Source: an uncultured Methanobrevibacter sp.
GTDB lineage: Archaea > Methanobacteriota > Methanobacteria > Methanobacteriales > Methanobacteriaceae
Reading direction: 5' to 3'
Length of the DNA stretch: 64,000 bases
NCBI RefSeq assembly: GCF_947169325.1
Contig: NZ_CAMVPN010000003.1
Span: forward strand, 1-64,000
Below the pieces are notes generated by a model. The model was not told the origin of the DNA. It saw nothing but the letters and a program-made list of their open reading frames with translations, and did not search any database. Positions 47,401 to 56,110 of this stretch are shown piece by piece. How positions within the stretch are numbered: position 1 is the first letter of the stretch; each line of letters begins with the position of its first letter. The position numbers and the translations under genes are program-made.

Positions 47401-48558
47401 TAGAAATGGATAATCAAATACATTTTCAAATAATATTGCACCTCCCCTATCGGCTTGGGAATTATGAAACTTACAATCGTTGAAATTGATGTTTCCATAA
47501 GAGATATAAATGGACCCTCCAGTTTGCTTTGCTTTTGAATTATAAAATGTACAATTGTTAACAGTGAAATTTAAAAGGTCGTAAGTTGTATAACATATTG
47601 ATCCACCTCTTTTCCCTGCAGTATTGTTTATAAATTCGCAATTGGATATATAAAGATTGCCTATAAATGTATAGACTGATCCGTAAGTAGATGTGCCGGT
47701 ATTGTTAATGAATTCACAACCCTCAATTGAAGCATCTGCCTTATTTACACGAATACATGGTGTGCTTTTTGCGGTATTGTTCACGAATTTGGAATTGATT
47801 ATATTGATTGGCGATTTTTCACAAGTCAATACTCCTGAAGCAGATCCTACTTTGTTGTTGATAAATTCGCAGTTGGAAATGGTGAGGTTTGATTTGGATG
47901 CATAAATTATTCCATAAGTTATATATGAATCTGATTCGACATTTTCGTTGTCAATGATTTTTGAGTCTTTAATATTCACTGTGCTGTAATATGCTTCTAA
48001 AATGCCTGCATCTAAAAGGGTGTTATTGTAAAATGTACAATTCACCAGATTGATATTGCTGCTGTCACTGTAGCCGTTGTAAATCATTCCTGTTGGGAAG
48101 TCTTTAGAGTAGTTATATTTGAAATCTTTGAAAATGACATTCGATAAGGTCATGTTTTCAGGAGCATAGATTTTGATGTTTTTCAGGGTAAGATTCTTGA
48201 ATGATACAAATCCGGTTATATGGATAGTGCTTCCGTTACCGTTGATGATAGTATTTGATGTGTCTTCACCGATAAATGTAATGTTTCTGTGTTCGGATTC
48301 CTGTTTATAGTCATATTCCCCATCTGTCAAGTAAATGATTGAATCATTTTTAAGGTCATTGTCTGTCAATTCTTTGTGGGGAGCATCAACAGATGTGATG
48401 TCTTCAGTGTTGTTAACATTTAGAATAGTATTGTCAGAAATTGTATTTCTGCTGTCTATTTCAATTAAATCAGTATTATTATCACTTGCGCTTGTTGCAG
48501 GGATAATAAACAATAAAAATATTAGAAGCGTTATAAGAAAATATTTATTTTTTAACAT
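44419..48558 (-). CDS. Giant adhesin-like protein with papain-type protease domain
   Basis: About 1379 residues, secreted. Signal peptide (MLKNKYFLITLLIF..., cut near ATSAS), then a right-handed beta-helix of polymorphic NxxFxNN / GGxIY repeats (about 80-550). A C1 peptidase follows: oxyanion Gln and catalytic Cys in NQDDEGNCWAF (about 590), His in NHEIVIVGW (about 730), Asn in KNSWGHDWG (about 750), all intact. A lectin-like beta domain (about 840-980), a short second beta-helix and lysine-rich Ig-like repeats end the chain. ATG 48558 is preferred to TTG 48576. The last 370 residues match the neighbouring adhesin. Confidence 0.88.
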   Translation of the reverse strand: MLKNKYFLITLLIFLLFIIPATSASDNNTDLIEIDSRNTISDNTILNVNNTEDITSVDAPHKELTDNDLKNDSIIYLTDGEYDYKQESEHRNITFIGEDTSNTIINGNGSTIHITGFVSFKNLTLKNIKIYAPENMTLSNVIFKDFKYNYSKDFPTGMIYNGYSDSSNINLVNCTFYNNTLLDAGILEAYYSTVNIKDSKIIDNENVESDSYITYGIIYASKSNLTISNCEFINNKVGSASGVLTCEKSPINIINSKFVNNTAKSTPCIRVNKADASIEGCEFINNTGTSTYGSVYTFIGNLYISNCEFINNTAGKRGGSICYTTYDLLNFTVNNCTFYNSKAKQTGGSIYISYGNINFNDCKFHNSQADRGGAILFENVFDYPFLINITSTEFINCSSTSRGGAIYCSDSHSLIGFNISIVNAKSKYGAGIFISYCNSTFDNLTITNSSSINGAYFHQNGDLKLINSLLSSNTGDFGSAIYLTDMRNVVIENNTFKNNNASGYGSAIYIVSKSTQDFSKNNYENNSAKDNKTVYVNYISYDKDNLIIISRNYTFFIGNYADTDYIPPYYNLVDLNQTTSVKNQDDEGNCWAFAAIGGLESNVLKAHNLLLDLSENNMKNIASNTSPFGWIYEPNYGGYPNTHTGYLVSWLGPVLEEDDPYIEISRYSNLFDSVLHVQNILNLKRDNFTDNDEIKKAIMKYGGAVSDIYSTNSVKQYYNESIYSNHEIVIVGWNDTMEIPNAPGLGAWICKNSWGHDWGEDGYFYVSYYDTSCPPNSYFLGTSVIIFNSTIKYEKNYQYDQAQNDFINTQNNTVWYKNRFNATNNELLAGASTYFKEDSFWNLSVYVNNDLKLSKSGFSKSGYWTIELGEFIPLEIGDVFEIEFQINHQNASVPICEGINYVNKFYSENISFISFDGENWTDLYNYDPYNTKETALQVACIKAFTVLNNETFTMLSHQIENHGNYLELANDYTYTDIDKKFENGITISKDNFTIDGKGHTINGAGLARIFNIQANNVTLKNIKFFNGNATYGGAIYNNGKTTIDNSKFIDNNATEGSAIKTQTDMIISNSEFIGNGENCIDVNIGAKITLDNVTNDVPLVNDTVSMSILEAKDVVYGNSVNIKVQVNSSTIYPLNSGKVVVRVNNVEYYADVKDGIATLVIPKLNAGTYNANITYIDNNIIRAEIPVNFTVNKKHITINAKNAAYTINYGGTYKVNFKSITDGIKVTFTLNSKKIGTSTIKKGSASIKLTAKILKTAKAGKKNMVIKIVNSNYSPTSKTIKITINKEKTKIIAKSKTFKRTTKIKKYTIILKNSKKAMKKAIVTLKVKGKTYKVKTNSKGKATFKITKLTKKGTYKAAITYKGNNYYYKVTKNTKIKIK

Positions 48559-48576
48559 AATTTCACATTTCCACAA

Positions 48577-49381
48577 TATTATGTAGTTATTCTTAATATT
48601 TAGTATATTGGGGTATAATAGTTGAATTAAGTTGCACTGTGATGAATAAAAACTATTAGAAAGTGAGGTTGCAAAAGTTTGATATATTTTGATAAGTATC
48701 TAAGTAATACTTTTTCGCGATTTTTGTAGTAATTTTTTATAGTTCTCAGAGCTATTTTTTTGCTGATTATCACTTGCAAATTAGGTGGTTTTTTTAAAAA
48801 TTTTTCTTTCATTGACAATGCATTATTGCCTTTTTTGTACTAGTCTTATTTTACGATTTGATTAATTTTAAAAATTTTATCTTATGTTTTCTTTTAATAT
48901 TCTTTTGATTTCAATTTAAGAGTTTATAGGTTATTGGTTTGAATAGTTTTACTTGTAAAATTCATGATTGTCTTTTTTATCTGATGGGATTTTCAAATGA
49001 TATGCTCTTTGTAATTTTTGATGTTCTGATATTTATTGAAGTATTGTGGTGATACATTTTGGGCTATTGGTTGATATTATTTCTTTTTGGCAATGGCATG
49101 AAAAATTAAATGCCATTTAATCTTTTGATTTTTATTTAATTGTATAAAATGGCTCTGTACAAAGTTATCATGATGAACTATACTTCAATTCTTTATTACT
49201 AATTTAATAAAGTTCGGTCCTAAATTGTCATATGGGGTCTTAGTAAAATCCTTGGATGAGGATAGTTTGTAAAGTCTGAGAGTCCTGATTTGAATAATAT
49301 ATGATAAACATGACAAATATGTAATTATTAGATAATAATTTAAATGAGCATATCTAAATTTAATAAGTAAGAGGTAATATT
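48577..49381. other. AT-rich intergenic region between adhesin and small ORF
   Basis: About 800 bp holding copy B of the dispersed repeat (48662-48900). The 63-codon minus-strand ORF at 48627 merely reads the repeat. A stretch at 49197-49270 looks mildly coding (26 codons ending in DEDSL) but has no start or partner. Otherwise A/T runs. Confidence 0.55.
48662..48900 (+). repeat. Dispersed intergenic repeat, copy B
   Basis: Longest copy; begins AGTGAGGTTGCAAAAG like copy C and extends through GATTAATTTTAAAAATTT like copy A. It lies about 100 bp upstream of the protease-bearing adhesin gene, so copies A and B bracket that gene as direct repeats. Confidence 0.75.
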
Positions 49382-49684
49382 ATGGTGAAAATGGAAATTG
49401 AATTAACAGATGAGCAATTTGAAAGGTTTGAAATTTTAAAGTCAAAAGGGGTTGATGTTGGTCAGGCTATTGACCTTCTTTTTGGAATTCAAGGTGAGAT
49501 TATCTCTCAAGTTGAAGAACAAGAAAATGAAAAGAATTTATTAGAAAAAATATCTGATACAAATTATGACGTGGAAATAAAACAGCAATTGCTGAAGAAA
49601 AATTATCAGAAAGACAAAACCTCTGACAGAGCAATACGGGACACCAAACAGAATTTAAAATGGTCTAAATTTTTTGAATTATAG
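49382..49684 (+). CDS. Small unknown acidic/basic helical protein
   Basis: 100-residue protein not recognised. MEIELTDEQFERFEILKSKGVDVGQAIDLLFGI resembles a helix-turn-helix or ribbon-helix start with a hydrophobic helix, followed by a charged helical region. GAGGTAATATT precedes ATG, and codon use is normal for the genome, so it is probably real. It stands isolated in the island. Confidence 0.55.
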   Translation: MVKMEIELTDEQFERFEILKSKGVDVGQAIDLLFGIQGEIISQVEEQENEKNLLEKISDTNYDVEIKQQLLKKNYQKDKTSDRAIRDTKQNLKWSKFFEL

Positions 49685-49750
49685 ATTTCAACATGCAATA
49701 TTATAATTTAACAGTCTAAATTGTTATAGTATAATATTAATAGTTACTAA

Positions 49751-49879
49751 ATTATTAGGGCTGATTTAAAAAATCAGTTTCAAAAAACTTTAGATGAAAT
49801 GTTTAAAGAGGGAACCGTTGATAAAATCGCTGAAAAGTATAATGCTTACAACATTCCTGAAGGATTAATCCGTAAATGA
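49751..49879 (+). pseudogene. Remnant of a family 3 solute-binding protein (C-terminal end)
   Basis: The frame from 49751 encodes about 42 residues including FKEGTVDKIAEKYNAY and PEGLIRK before TGA, closely resembling the last helix of amino-acid-binding ABC transporter lipoproteins (DGTvdkIaeKY). No start codon or upstream domain exists; a stop lies at 49748. It is below the ORF-track size limit. Evidence for deletion of a former transporter gene. Confidence 0.6.
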
Positions 49880-49970
49880 ATTATGGGTGAATAAATTCCA
49901 TTTATAATCAATGGAATTTCATTGAACAATGAACTATGATTAAACAATAAATATATTACTTGGAAGTTCT

Positions 49971-51047
49971 ATGATTGACAGATTAAAAAATAACCTATGC
50001 AATGATAAAAAAATAGCAATAATATTGACAGTTTTGTTCATATTCAATATTCTACTTTTCATTAACCTATTTGGATATATGACTATTGTAAAACATGTAG
50101 ATATTTCAGTAGTGCATGAGATTGGCACCATTATCTCAGCAATTATCATTTTAGGATTTATTTCAACCAGGCTTCCAAAATTTAAAAAGATTACTGACGG
50201 ATCCATTTATGAAATCGCTTATCTGGTAATTATCGGTTTGTTGAGCATTACAGTTTCTTATTTTAACAAATCTACAAATGGGGAGTCGTTATGGGCTCCA
50301 TTTTTAGAGATGTTTAGGATGCTGTCCGTTATATTGATTTTAACATACATAGCTACCAAATCCAAAAGTTTCATGGCTATAGTTAGGGGAGATATTTCAA
50401 GAAAAGCAATAATATGGCAGATTATTATATTTGCAGTCCTTGGAATTTTGTCATCATATTTCACTTTAAACATTAACGGAATCCCTGGCAATGCAAGAAC
50501 CTTGGTTGTGATGATTGCAGCATTATTCGGTGGGCCTTATGTTGGAGTTCCGGTCGGACTCATATCTGGCGTTTGGAGATACTTCATGGGAGGACCTACT
50601 GCACTTCCATGTGCCGTTACAACAATACTATGTGGTATTATAGGGGGATTAATCTATAAATGGAGCGATGGAAGATTTTTAAATCCATTCAACGGTGCAC
50701 TGCTGATGCTTCTCTATAGTGGATTTGACATGTTTATAATATCAGTTTCAAGTTCCGGAGGACAGGGATTAATCATTGCCAATGCGCTTTATGCTCCAAT
50801 GACTTTCACAGCTGTGCTGGGAATTATATTGTTTTCCATGTTTTTAATTGAGAAAAAAGAGGAAGTTTCAACAGAACTTGAAAAGGAAATTTGGGAAAAC
50901 ACACAAAACATTTCAACAAATATGGATATTATTGATGTGCATACAGATAGAATAATTGAGTTGTCGCAGGAATTAGAGGAATATAAAAATAAAACTCTTC
51001 GTTTAGAAAAGGAACTGCAAGAAATTAAAAATGATAAAAATAAATAG
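49971..51047 (+). CDS. LytS-type 5TM receptor domain protein without kinase
   Basis: 358 residues. After an N-terminal hydrophobic part of about four helices comes the 5TMR-LYT receptor domain (about 150-290) with its signature ARTLVVMIAALFGGPYVG, PVGLISGVWRYFMGGP and a conserved Cys pair region. Bacterial LytS carries GAF and histidine-kinase domains next; here there is only a coiled coil (about 295-358). Signal output must be through another protein or absent. Start ATG lacks a strong ribosome binding site. Followed by a YgjV-like gene 6 bp later. Confidence 0.75.
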   Translation: MIDRLKNNLCNDKKIAIILTVLFIFNILLFINLFGYMTIVKHVDISVVHEIGTIISAIIILGFISTRLPKFKKITDGSIYEIAYLVIIGLLSITVSYFNKSTNGESLWAPFLEMFRMLSVILILTYIATKSKSFMAIVRGDISRKAIIWQIIIFAVLGILSSYFTLNINGIPGNARTLVVMIAALFGGPYVGVPVGLISGVWRYFMGGPTALPCAVTTILCGIIGGLIYKWSDGRFLNPFNGALLMLLYSGFDMFIISVSSSGGQGLIIANALYAPMTFTAVLGIILFSMFLIEKKEEVSTELEKEIWENTQNISTNMDIIDVHTDRIIELSQELEEYKNKTLRLEKELQEIKNDKNK

Positions 51048-51053
51048 GTATAT

Positions 51054-51455
51054 ATGTATCTGCCATGGAACATTATTGCTGGAAACCTTATTTCATTGTT
51101 TGCCGGAATTTTTGTAATATTTAGCTTATGGGTAAATGATGATAAAAAAGCATATAAATACCAAATACTAAATGCTTTTATACTGATTATCGCATCATTT
51201 TTCTTTAATTCATACGTCGGCATGGTAGTCATGGCAATGGTTACAATAAGGCTATGTATGGTTTATAAAGATAGGTTTTCCATCAGATGGGCGATATTTT
51301 TCGTTGTATTGTCTACTGTTATAGGTTTTGCGGTAAATAACTTAGGGCTTGTTGGTTTGATTCCAATAATTGCAACAGTTCAAATCACAGGGTGTATTTC
51401 TTTCTTCAAATTAGTTCGCAATCATGGAATAATTGATGAAGGTGTGGGAGTATAA
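51054..51455 (+). CDS. YgjV-like small membrane protein
   Basis: 133 residues, four or five helices, resembling the YgjV family (WNIIAGNLISLFAGIFVIFSLW at the start, repeated helix pairs). Function unknown. Six bases after the LytS-type gene, hence co-transcribed and possibly its partner. Confidence 0.6.
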   Translation: MYLPWNIIAGNLISLFAGIFVIFSLWVNDDKKAYKYQILNAFILIIASFFFNSYVGMVVMAMVTIRLCMVYKDRFSIRWAIFFVVLSTVIGFAVNNLGLVGLIPIIATVQITGCISFFKLVRNHGIIDEGVGV

Positions 51456-51489
51456 TTAATGGACTATAATAAGTATATCGAGTCTTAGA

Positions 51490-51680
51490 TAGTGAGGTAG
51501 CAAAAGATTAATCTACTTTGATATCTATCTAAATAATATTTTTTTTGCGATTTTTGTAGTAATTTTTTACTTTTCTTAGAAGTATTTTTTTCAGTGATTA
51601 TCACTTGCAAAATAGGTGATTTTTTTTAAAAATTTTTCTTGCATTTACAATGTATTATTGCCTTTTTTGTAAACAATCAT
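51490..51680 (+). repeat. Dispersed intergenic repeat, copy C
   Basis: Begins AGTGAGGTAGCAAAAG and shares the GCGATTTTTGTAGTAATT core, TTATCACTTGCAAA, the AAAAATTTTTCTT centre and TATTATTGCCTTTTTTGTA with copy B. It lies between the YgjV-like gene and the 3' end of the second adhesin. Confidence 0.75.
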
Positions 51681-51753
51681 ATCCATTTTATAATGATCCT
51701 AATTGGGGATATTGTGAAAATAAAAAAAGAATGGCAGTAGATGCGCGTTGCAC

Positions 51754-54700
51754 CTATCTGATTTTAATTTTAACAGTTTTGGTTACTTTGTTGTAGTAAG
51801 AGCCGCCGTTATATTTAATAACTGCTTTGAAAGTTCCTTTTTTAGTTAATTTGGTAATTTTAAATGTTGCCTTGCCTTTGCTGTTGGTTTTGGTAGTGTA
51901 TGTTTTACCTTTAACTTTTAAGGTAACTTTTGCTTTTTTCATTGCTTTGTTTTTGCTGTTTTTCAAGGTTATTGTGTATTTTTTGGTTTTTGTTGTTCTT
52001 TTGAATGTTTTTGCTTTAGCAGTCATTTTTGTTTTTTCCTTATTTATGGTAATCTTAACAGTTTTACTAACAGGTGAGTAATTTTCACTGTTGATTTTAA
52101 TAATAAGGTTTTTGGTACCTGCTTTAGCAGTTTTTAAGATGCTTGTAGTTAACTTTATTGAAGCGACTCCATTTTTGATGGTGGATGTTGCGATGTCTTT
52201 GCCGTTTAATGTAAATGTTACATTAACTCCATCAGTCACATTCACGAAATCAACATTGTATGTTCCACCATAGTTGATGACATACGCAGCATTTTTCGCA
52301 TTTATTGTAACATTTTTTAGATTTACGGTGAAATTAACAGGAATTTCAGCTCTTGTGATGTTATCGTCAATGTATGTAACATTGGCAGTGTTGGATCCAG
52401 CATCCAGGTTTGGAATAACAAGTTCTGCGATTCCTTCTTTTACCTCAGCGATATATTCGACATTATTGACTTTAACAGCCACTTTACCACTGTTCAATGG
52501 AGCTATGGCGCTGCTGTTTACCTGAACTTTAATGTTGATGTCATCGCCGTAGGTAACATCTTCAGCTTCAAGAATCTCCAGGCTTATTGTATCGTTTACC
52601 AATGGTTTATCACTTGAAACGTTGTTTAAGGTTAATCTGGCATCTTCATCAACGAATATGCAGTTTTCACCGTTGCCGATGAATTCGGAATCGCTGATGA
52701 TCATATCGCTCTCGGTTTCAATTGCTCCGCCGGATTCTATTGCGGTGTTGTTTTCCAGTAAAGTATTTTTTATTGTTAATGCTTCATAATTATAGATTGC
52801 TCCACCATATTTTGCATTGTTGTCTGTAAATTGGGAGTCTGTTATAGTTGTTTCACCGTCATTGTCCACTGCTCCACCATTTTCTTTTGCAGTGTTGCTT
52901 GCAAATTTGGAGAGTGTTATTGTCATGTCACTTTCAAAGTTGTAGACTGCTCCACCATTGTACTCGGCGGTGTTTTGTGTGAAGTTGGCGTTTGTTATTT
53001 CAATTTCACCATTATCAGTATTGATTGCTCCACCGAATCTTGCGGTGTTCTGTGTGAAGTTGGCGTTTGTTATTTCAATTTCACCATTATCAGTATTGAT
53101 TGCTCCACCGTATCTTGCGGTGTTTTGTGTGAAGCCTGTGTCTGTTACGGTTGTTTTTCCATAATCGTTATAGATTGCTCCGCCCAGTCTTGATGCAGTG
53201 TTGTTTGCAAATTGGCTATTTTCAATATTTGCTTCACCTCTGTCATTATCGATTGCTCCACCATATGCGGCATTGTTGTTTTCCAGTCTGCAATTATCCA
53301 TATCAAGGTAATATCTGTTTTCGATTGCCCCGCCGTATCTTGCGCTGTTTAGGGTGAAGTTGGTGTTTGTTATCTCCATTTCACCGTTGTCATTGTTGAT
53401 TGCTCCACCATATTCCTTTGCAGTGTTGTTTGCAAATTGGGAGTCTTTTATATTTATTTCATTGTCATAATGACTGATGACTCCACCATATTTTGCGCTG
53501 TTGTTTGCAAATAAAGAGTTAAAAATTTCCATATTTCCTGTGTTGTAGATTACTCCACCGTTGTAGTCCGCAGCATTGCATGTGAACTCGTCATCTGTTA
53601 GGGTTAGGCTGCCTCCTTCATTACGGATTACTCCTCCATATTTTGCAGTGTTTTGTGCAAAATGGGTGTTTGCTATATAGATGCTAACAACTTCCCCATT
53701 ATAGATTGCTCCTCCTTCGAATGCCCTGTTTTGTGCAAAGCTGGAGTTGTCTATATCTAATTGGGACACATCAGCATAGATGGCCCCTCCGGTCGGAGCA
53801 TTGTTTTGTGTAAATGAAGTATTCACAACACTTGCAATACTAGTTTTAACATATAGTGCACCGCCTTTTTCACTTGCTGTATTGTTTGTGAAATTACAGT
53901 TGATAACAGCCAGATTATTGTTTGTATAAATTGCTCCACCATTTTCAGCGTGATTGTTCTTGAATGAAACTTCTTCAATAATGCCATCGCCGCCGGCAGC
54001 TATTGCACCGCCGTTAATTGCAGAATTGTCAATAAATTCCACATTGAATATTATGTTTTCAAAGCCTTCAAAGAAATTAACTCCTCCGCCTGTAGGAGCA
54101 TTATTGTTGATGAAATTGCCGTTGAAGGTTATGTTGTGAGGAGTTTGTCTGTAGTTTATGCCCCCACCATTTAACGCTGCAGTATTGTTTATAAAATCAC
54201 ATGTGAATGTGCTATTTGTTGACACATCCTTGAATGTTATTGCCCCACCGTTTCCAACAGAGGCATCAACTTTTCCTAAAGCGCTGTTGTTTGTGAAATA
54301 ACAGGTAAAGTTATTGTTATTGGTGGTATTGTAGAAAAATATTGCCCCTCCACATGATTTGGCAACATTGAATGTGAAGTTTGAGTCGAATTTATTGTCA
54401 TTTGCCTTTTTGTAAAAAAAGATTGCACCGCCGTAGAGTGCGTAATTGTTTGTGAAAATGCTTTCAAAACTATTGTTTTCAGCCAAACTGTTGAAAAATA
54501 TTGCTCCTCCACTGGCTTTTCTTGCACTATTATTATAAAAGTCGGCAGAAATTATGTTATTGGAAGATTTAGCTTGGAAGCATAATGCTCCACCAGTTCT
54601 TTCAGTCGCATTACCTTCAAAATAGCCGGCAATTATTACACTATCAGTTTCATTGTTAAAGAATATTGCACCACCTCGGACAGCACAGTTATTAATAAAA

Positions 54701-56019
54701 ATGGAGTTGATTTCACAATTTGAAATATTGCCATCAGTTCCTTGCCAGTAAATCGCACCTCCATCGGATTCTGCTGTATTGCTGGAGAATTTACAGATAG
54801 TTACTTTCCCAGCAGTTCCTTGCCAGTAGACTGCACCGCCATCGGATTCTGCTGTATTGTTGGTAAAGTGAGAGTCGTTAACTGTTCCATTAAATGCATT
54901 CCAGTAGACTGCACCACCATTGTCTGCTTGGTTATTGGCGAAGCTAGAGTTGTTTGTTATTCCATTATATGCATACCAGTATATTGCACCACCATTGTCT
55001 GCTTGGTTGTTAGTGAAATTACAATTGGTTAGTGTACTATTACTTCCTTCCCAATAGACTGCACCACCATTATCTGCCTGATTGTTCATGAAATTACAGT
55101 TGTTTGCTAATCCATGTCTTTTTTGCCAGCTGATTGCACCACCATTGGACCCTGTGTTGTTTATGAACTCGGAGCTGTTCACGATTCCATTTTCTCCTTC
55201 CCAATAGACTGCACCACCGTCGTTTCCATTATTTTTAATGAAACTGCTATTATTTACAGAACCCTCAAGAGCATTGAGGTCCCAGAAAAGTGCACCACCA
55301 TTAATTGAGGTGTTATTTGCAAAATTGGAGTTGTTAATTGTTCCATTATATGCATTCCAGTAAACTGCGCCCCCTCTTTGTGATCCTTGGTTGTTGATGA
55401 AGTTACAGTTGTTTATTGTTCCATTAGCAGAATTTGAATCCCATTGGACTGCACCGCCACTAAATTTTGTTGCGGTGTTGTTTATGAAATTGGAGTCGTT
55501 TATTGTTCCATTAACTCCGCACCAGAAGACTGCACCTCCCCTTAGTTTTGCATAGTTGTTGGTGAAGTTACAGTTGTTTATTGTTCCATTAGCTCCATAC
55601 CAGCAGATTGCACCGCCATTATCAGTAGCATTACCATTTATGAAGTTAATATTTTTTAATGTAACGGTGTTTGCCGTAATATTGAATATTCTTGCAAGTC
55701 CTGCTCCATTGATTGTGTGTCCTTGTCCGTCAACATTAAAATTGGCCTTGTCAATCACGATTCCAGTTGTATAATTGGAATCCTTTTCAGGATTATAAGT
55801 GTAATCTTTTGTTAATTGTATTGTGCTTGTTGTTGAGTTGGTAATTTCTGCATTTAAAGTTGAAAAATCGCTAATCTCATTTTCGCCATTGGATATTTCT
55901 TCAGTATTTATGTCGGTTTGCGCTACTATTTCATCAGATGCATTATCTGCTGCACTTATGCAAGATAAACTGATTAAAGCAAATAAAATCATCGCAGCTA
56001 TTATGACTTTATGTTTAAT
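51754..56019 (-). CDS. Giant adhesin-like beta-helix surface protein
   Basis: About 1421 residues. The chain is a beta-helix of some 35 repeats of about 23-25 residues in three styles: GGAVYW..NGTINNSNF (about 90-430), GGAIFF..NxF (430-680) and GGAIYNDNGE-ITN (680-1060), followed by lysine-rich Ig-like repeats. Extracellular binding to other microbes or surfaces is inferred. The track starts at ATG 55992, which gives a signal peptide lacking basic residues; an ATT codon at 56019 lies six bases after GGAGGG and yields KHKVIIAAMILFALISLSC, a complete signal. Initiation at ATT is therefore suspected. Confidence 0.85.
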   Translation of the reverse strand: MKHKVIIAAMILFALISLSCISAADNASDEIVAQTDINTEEISNGENEISDFSTLNAEITNSTTSTIQLTKDYTYNPEKDSNYTTGIVIDKANFNVDGQGHTINGAGLARIFNITANTVTLKNINFINGNATDNGGAICWYGANGTINNCNFTNNYAKLRGGAVFWCGVNGTINDSNFINNTATKFSGGAVQWDSNSANGTINNCNFINNQGSQRGGAVYWNAYNGTINNSNFANNTSINGGALFWDLNALEGSVNNSSFIKNNGNDGGAVYWEGENGIVNSSEFINNTGSNGGAISWQKRHGLANNCNFMNNQADNGGAVYWEGSNSTLTNCNFTNNQADNGGAIYWYAYNGITNNSSFANNQADNGGAVYWNAFNGTVNDSHFTNNTAESDGGAVYWQGTAGKVTICKFSSNTAESDGGAIYWQGTDGNISNCEINSIFINNCAVRGGAIFFNNETDSVIIAGYFEGNATERTGGALCFQAKSSNNIISADFYNNSARKASGGAIFFNSLAENNSFESIFTNNYALYGGAIFFYKKANDNKFDSNFTFNVAKSCGGAIFFYNTTNNNNFTCYFTNNSALGKVDASVGNGGAITFKDVSTNSTFTCDFINNTAALNGGGINYRQTPHNITFNGNFINNNAPTGGGVNFFEGFENIIFNVEFIDNSAINGGAIAAGGDGIIEEVSFKNNHAENGGAIYTNNNLAVINCNFTNNTASEKGGALYVKTSIASVVNTSFTQNNAPTGGAIYADVSQLDIDNSSFAQNRAFEGGAIYNGEVVSIYIANTHFAQNTAKYGGVIRNEGGSLTLTDDEFTCNAADYNGGVIYNTGNMEIFNSLFANNSAKYGGVISHYDNEINIKDSQFANNTAKEYGGAINNDNGEMEITNTNFTLNSARYGGAIENRYYLDMDNCRLENNNAAYGGAIDNDRGEANIENSQFANNTASRLGGAIYNDYGKTTVTDTGFTQNTARYGGAINTDNGEIEITNANFTQNTARFGGAINTDNGEIEITNANFTQNTAEYNGGAVYNFESDMTITLSKFASNTAKENGGAVDNDGETTITDSQFTDNNAKYGGAIYNYEALTIKNTLLENNTAIESGGAIETESDMIISDSEFIGNGENCIFVDEDARLTLNNVSSDKPLVNDTISLEILEAEDVTYGDDINIKVQVNSSAIAPLNSGKVAVKVNNVEYIAEVKEGIAELVIPNLDAGSNTANVTYIDDNITRAEIPVNFTVNLKNVTINAKNAAYVINYGGTYNVDFVNVTDGVNVTFTLNGKDIATSTIKNGVASIKLTTSILKTAKAGTKNLIIKINSENYSPVSKTVKITINKEKTKMTAKAKTFKRTTKTKKYTITLKNSKNKAMKKAKVTLKVKGKTYTTKTNSKGKATFKITKLTKKGTFKAVIKYNGGSYYNKVTKTVKIKIR
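52967..53116 (-). repeat. 75-bp near-perfect tandem duplication within the adhesin gene
   Basis: Two consecutive 75-bp units (52967-53041, 53042-53116) differ at only two or three positions and encode the repeat TDNGEIEITNANFTQNTAR. The divergence of other repeats shows that this duplication is recent. Confidence 0.9.
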
Positions 56020-56110
56020 AATAATCCCTCCTATTCAATAAAAAGTAAATATAATGTTGTGTTTATTTAAAAAGCATTTAAGATTATCCTTTGCAAACTA
56101 TGCCCTTTTT

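Noticed and set aside
48627-48818. 63-codon minus-strand ORF over repeat copy B
   Set aside because: The frame is broken in copies A and C, so repeat conservation is not at the protein level.
49197-49270. Open stretch of about 26 codons ending in SLDEDSL
   Set aside because: No start, no ribosome binding site and no recognisable family; too short to call a relic.
51754-56019. Repeats in the adhesin as a CRISPR or satellite array
   Set aside because: They are codon-phased, diverged 69-75 bp units encoding beta-helix rungs.
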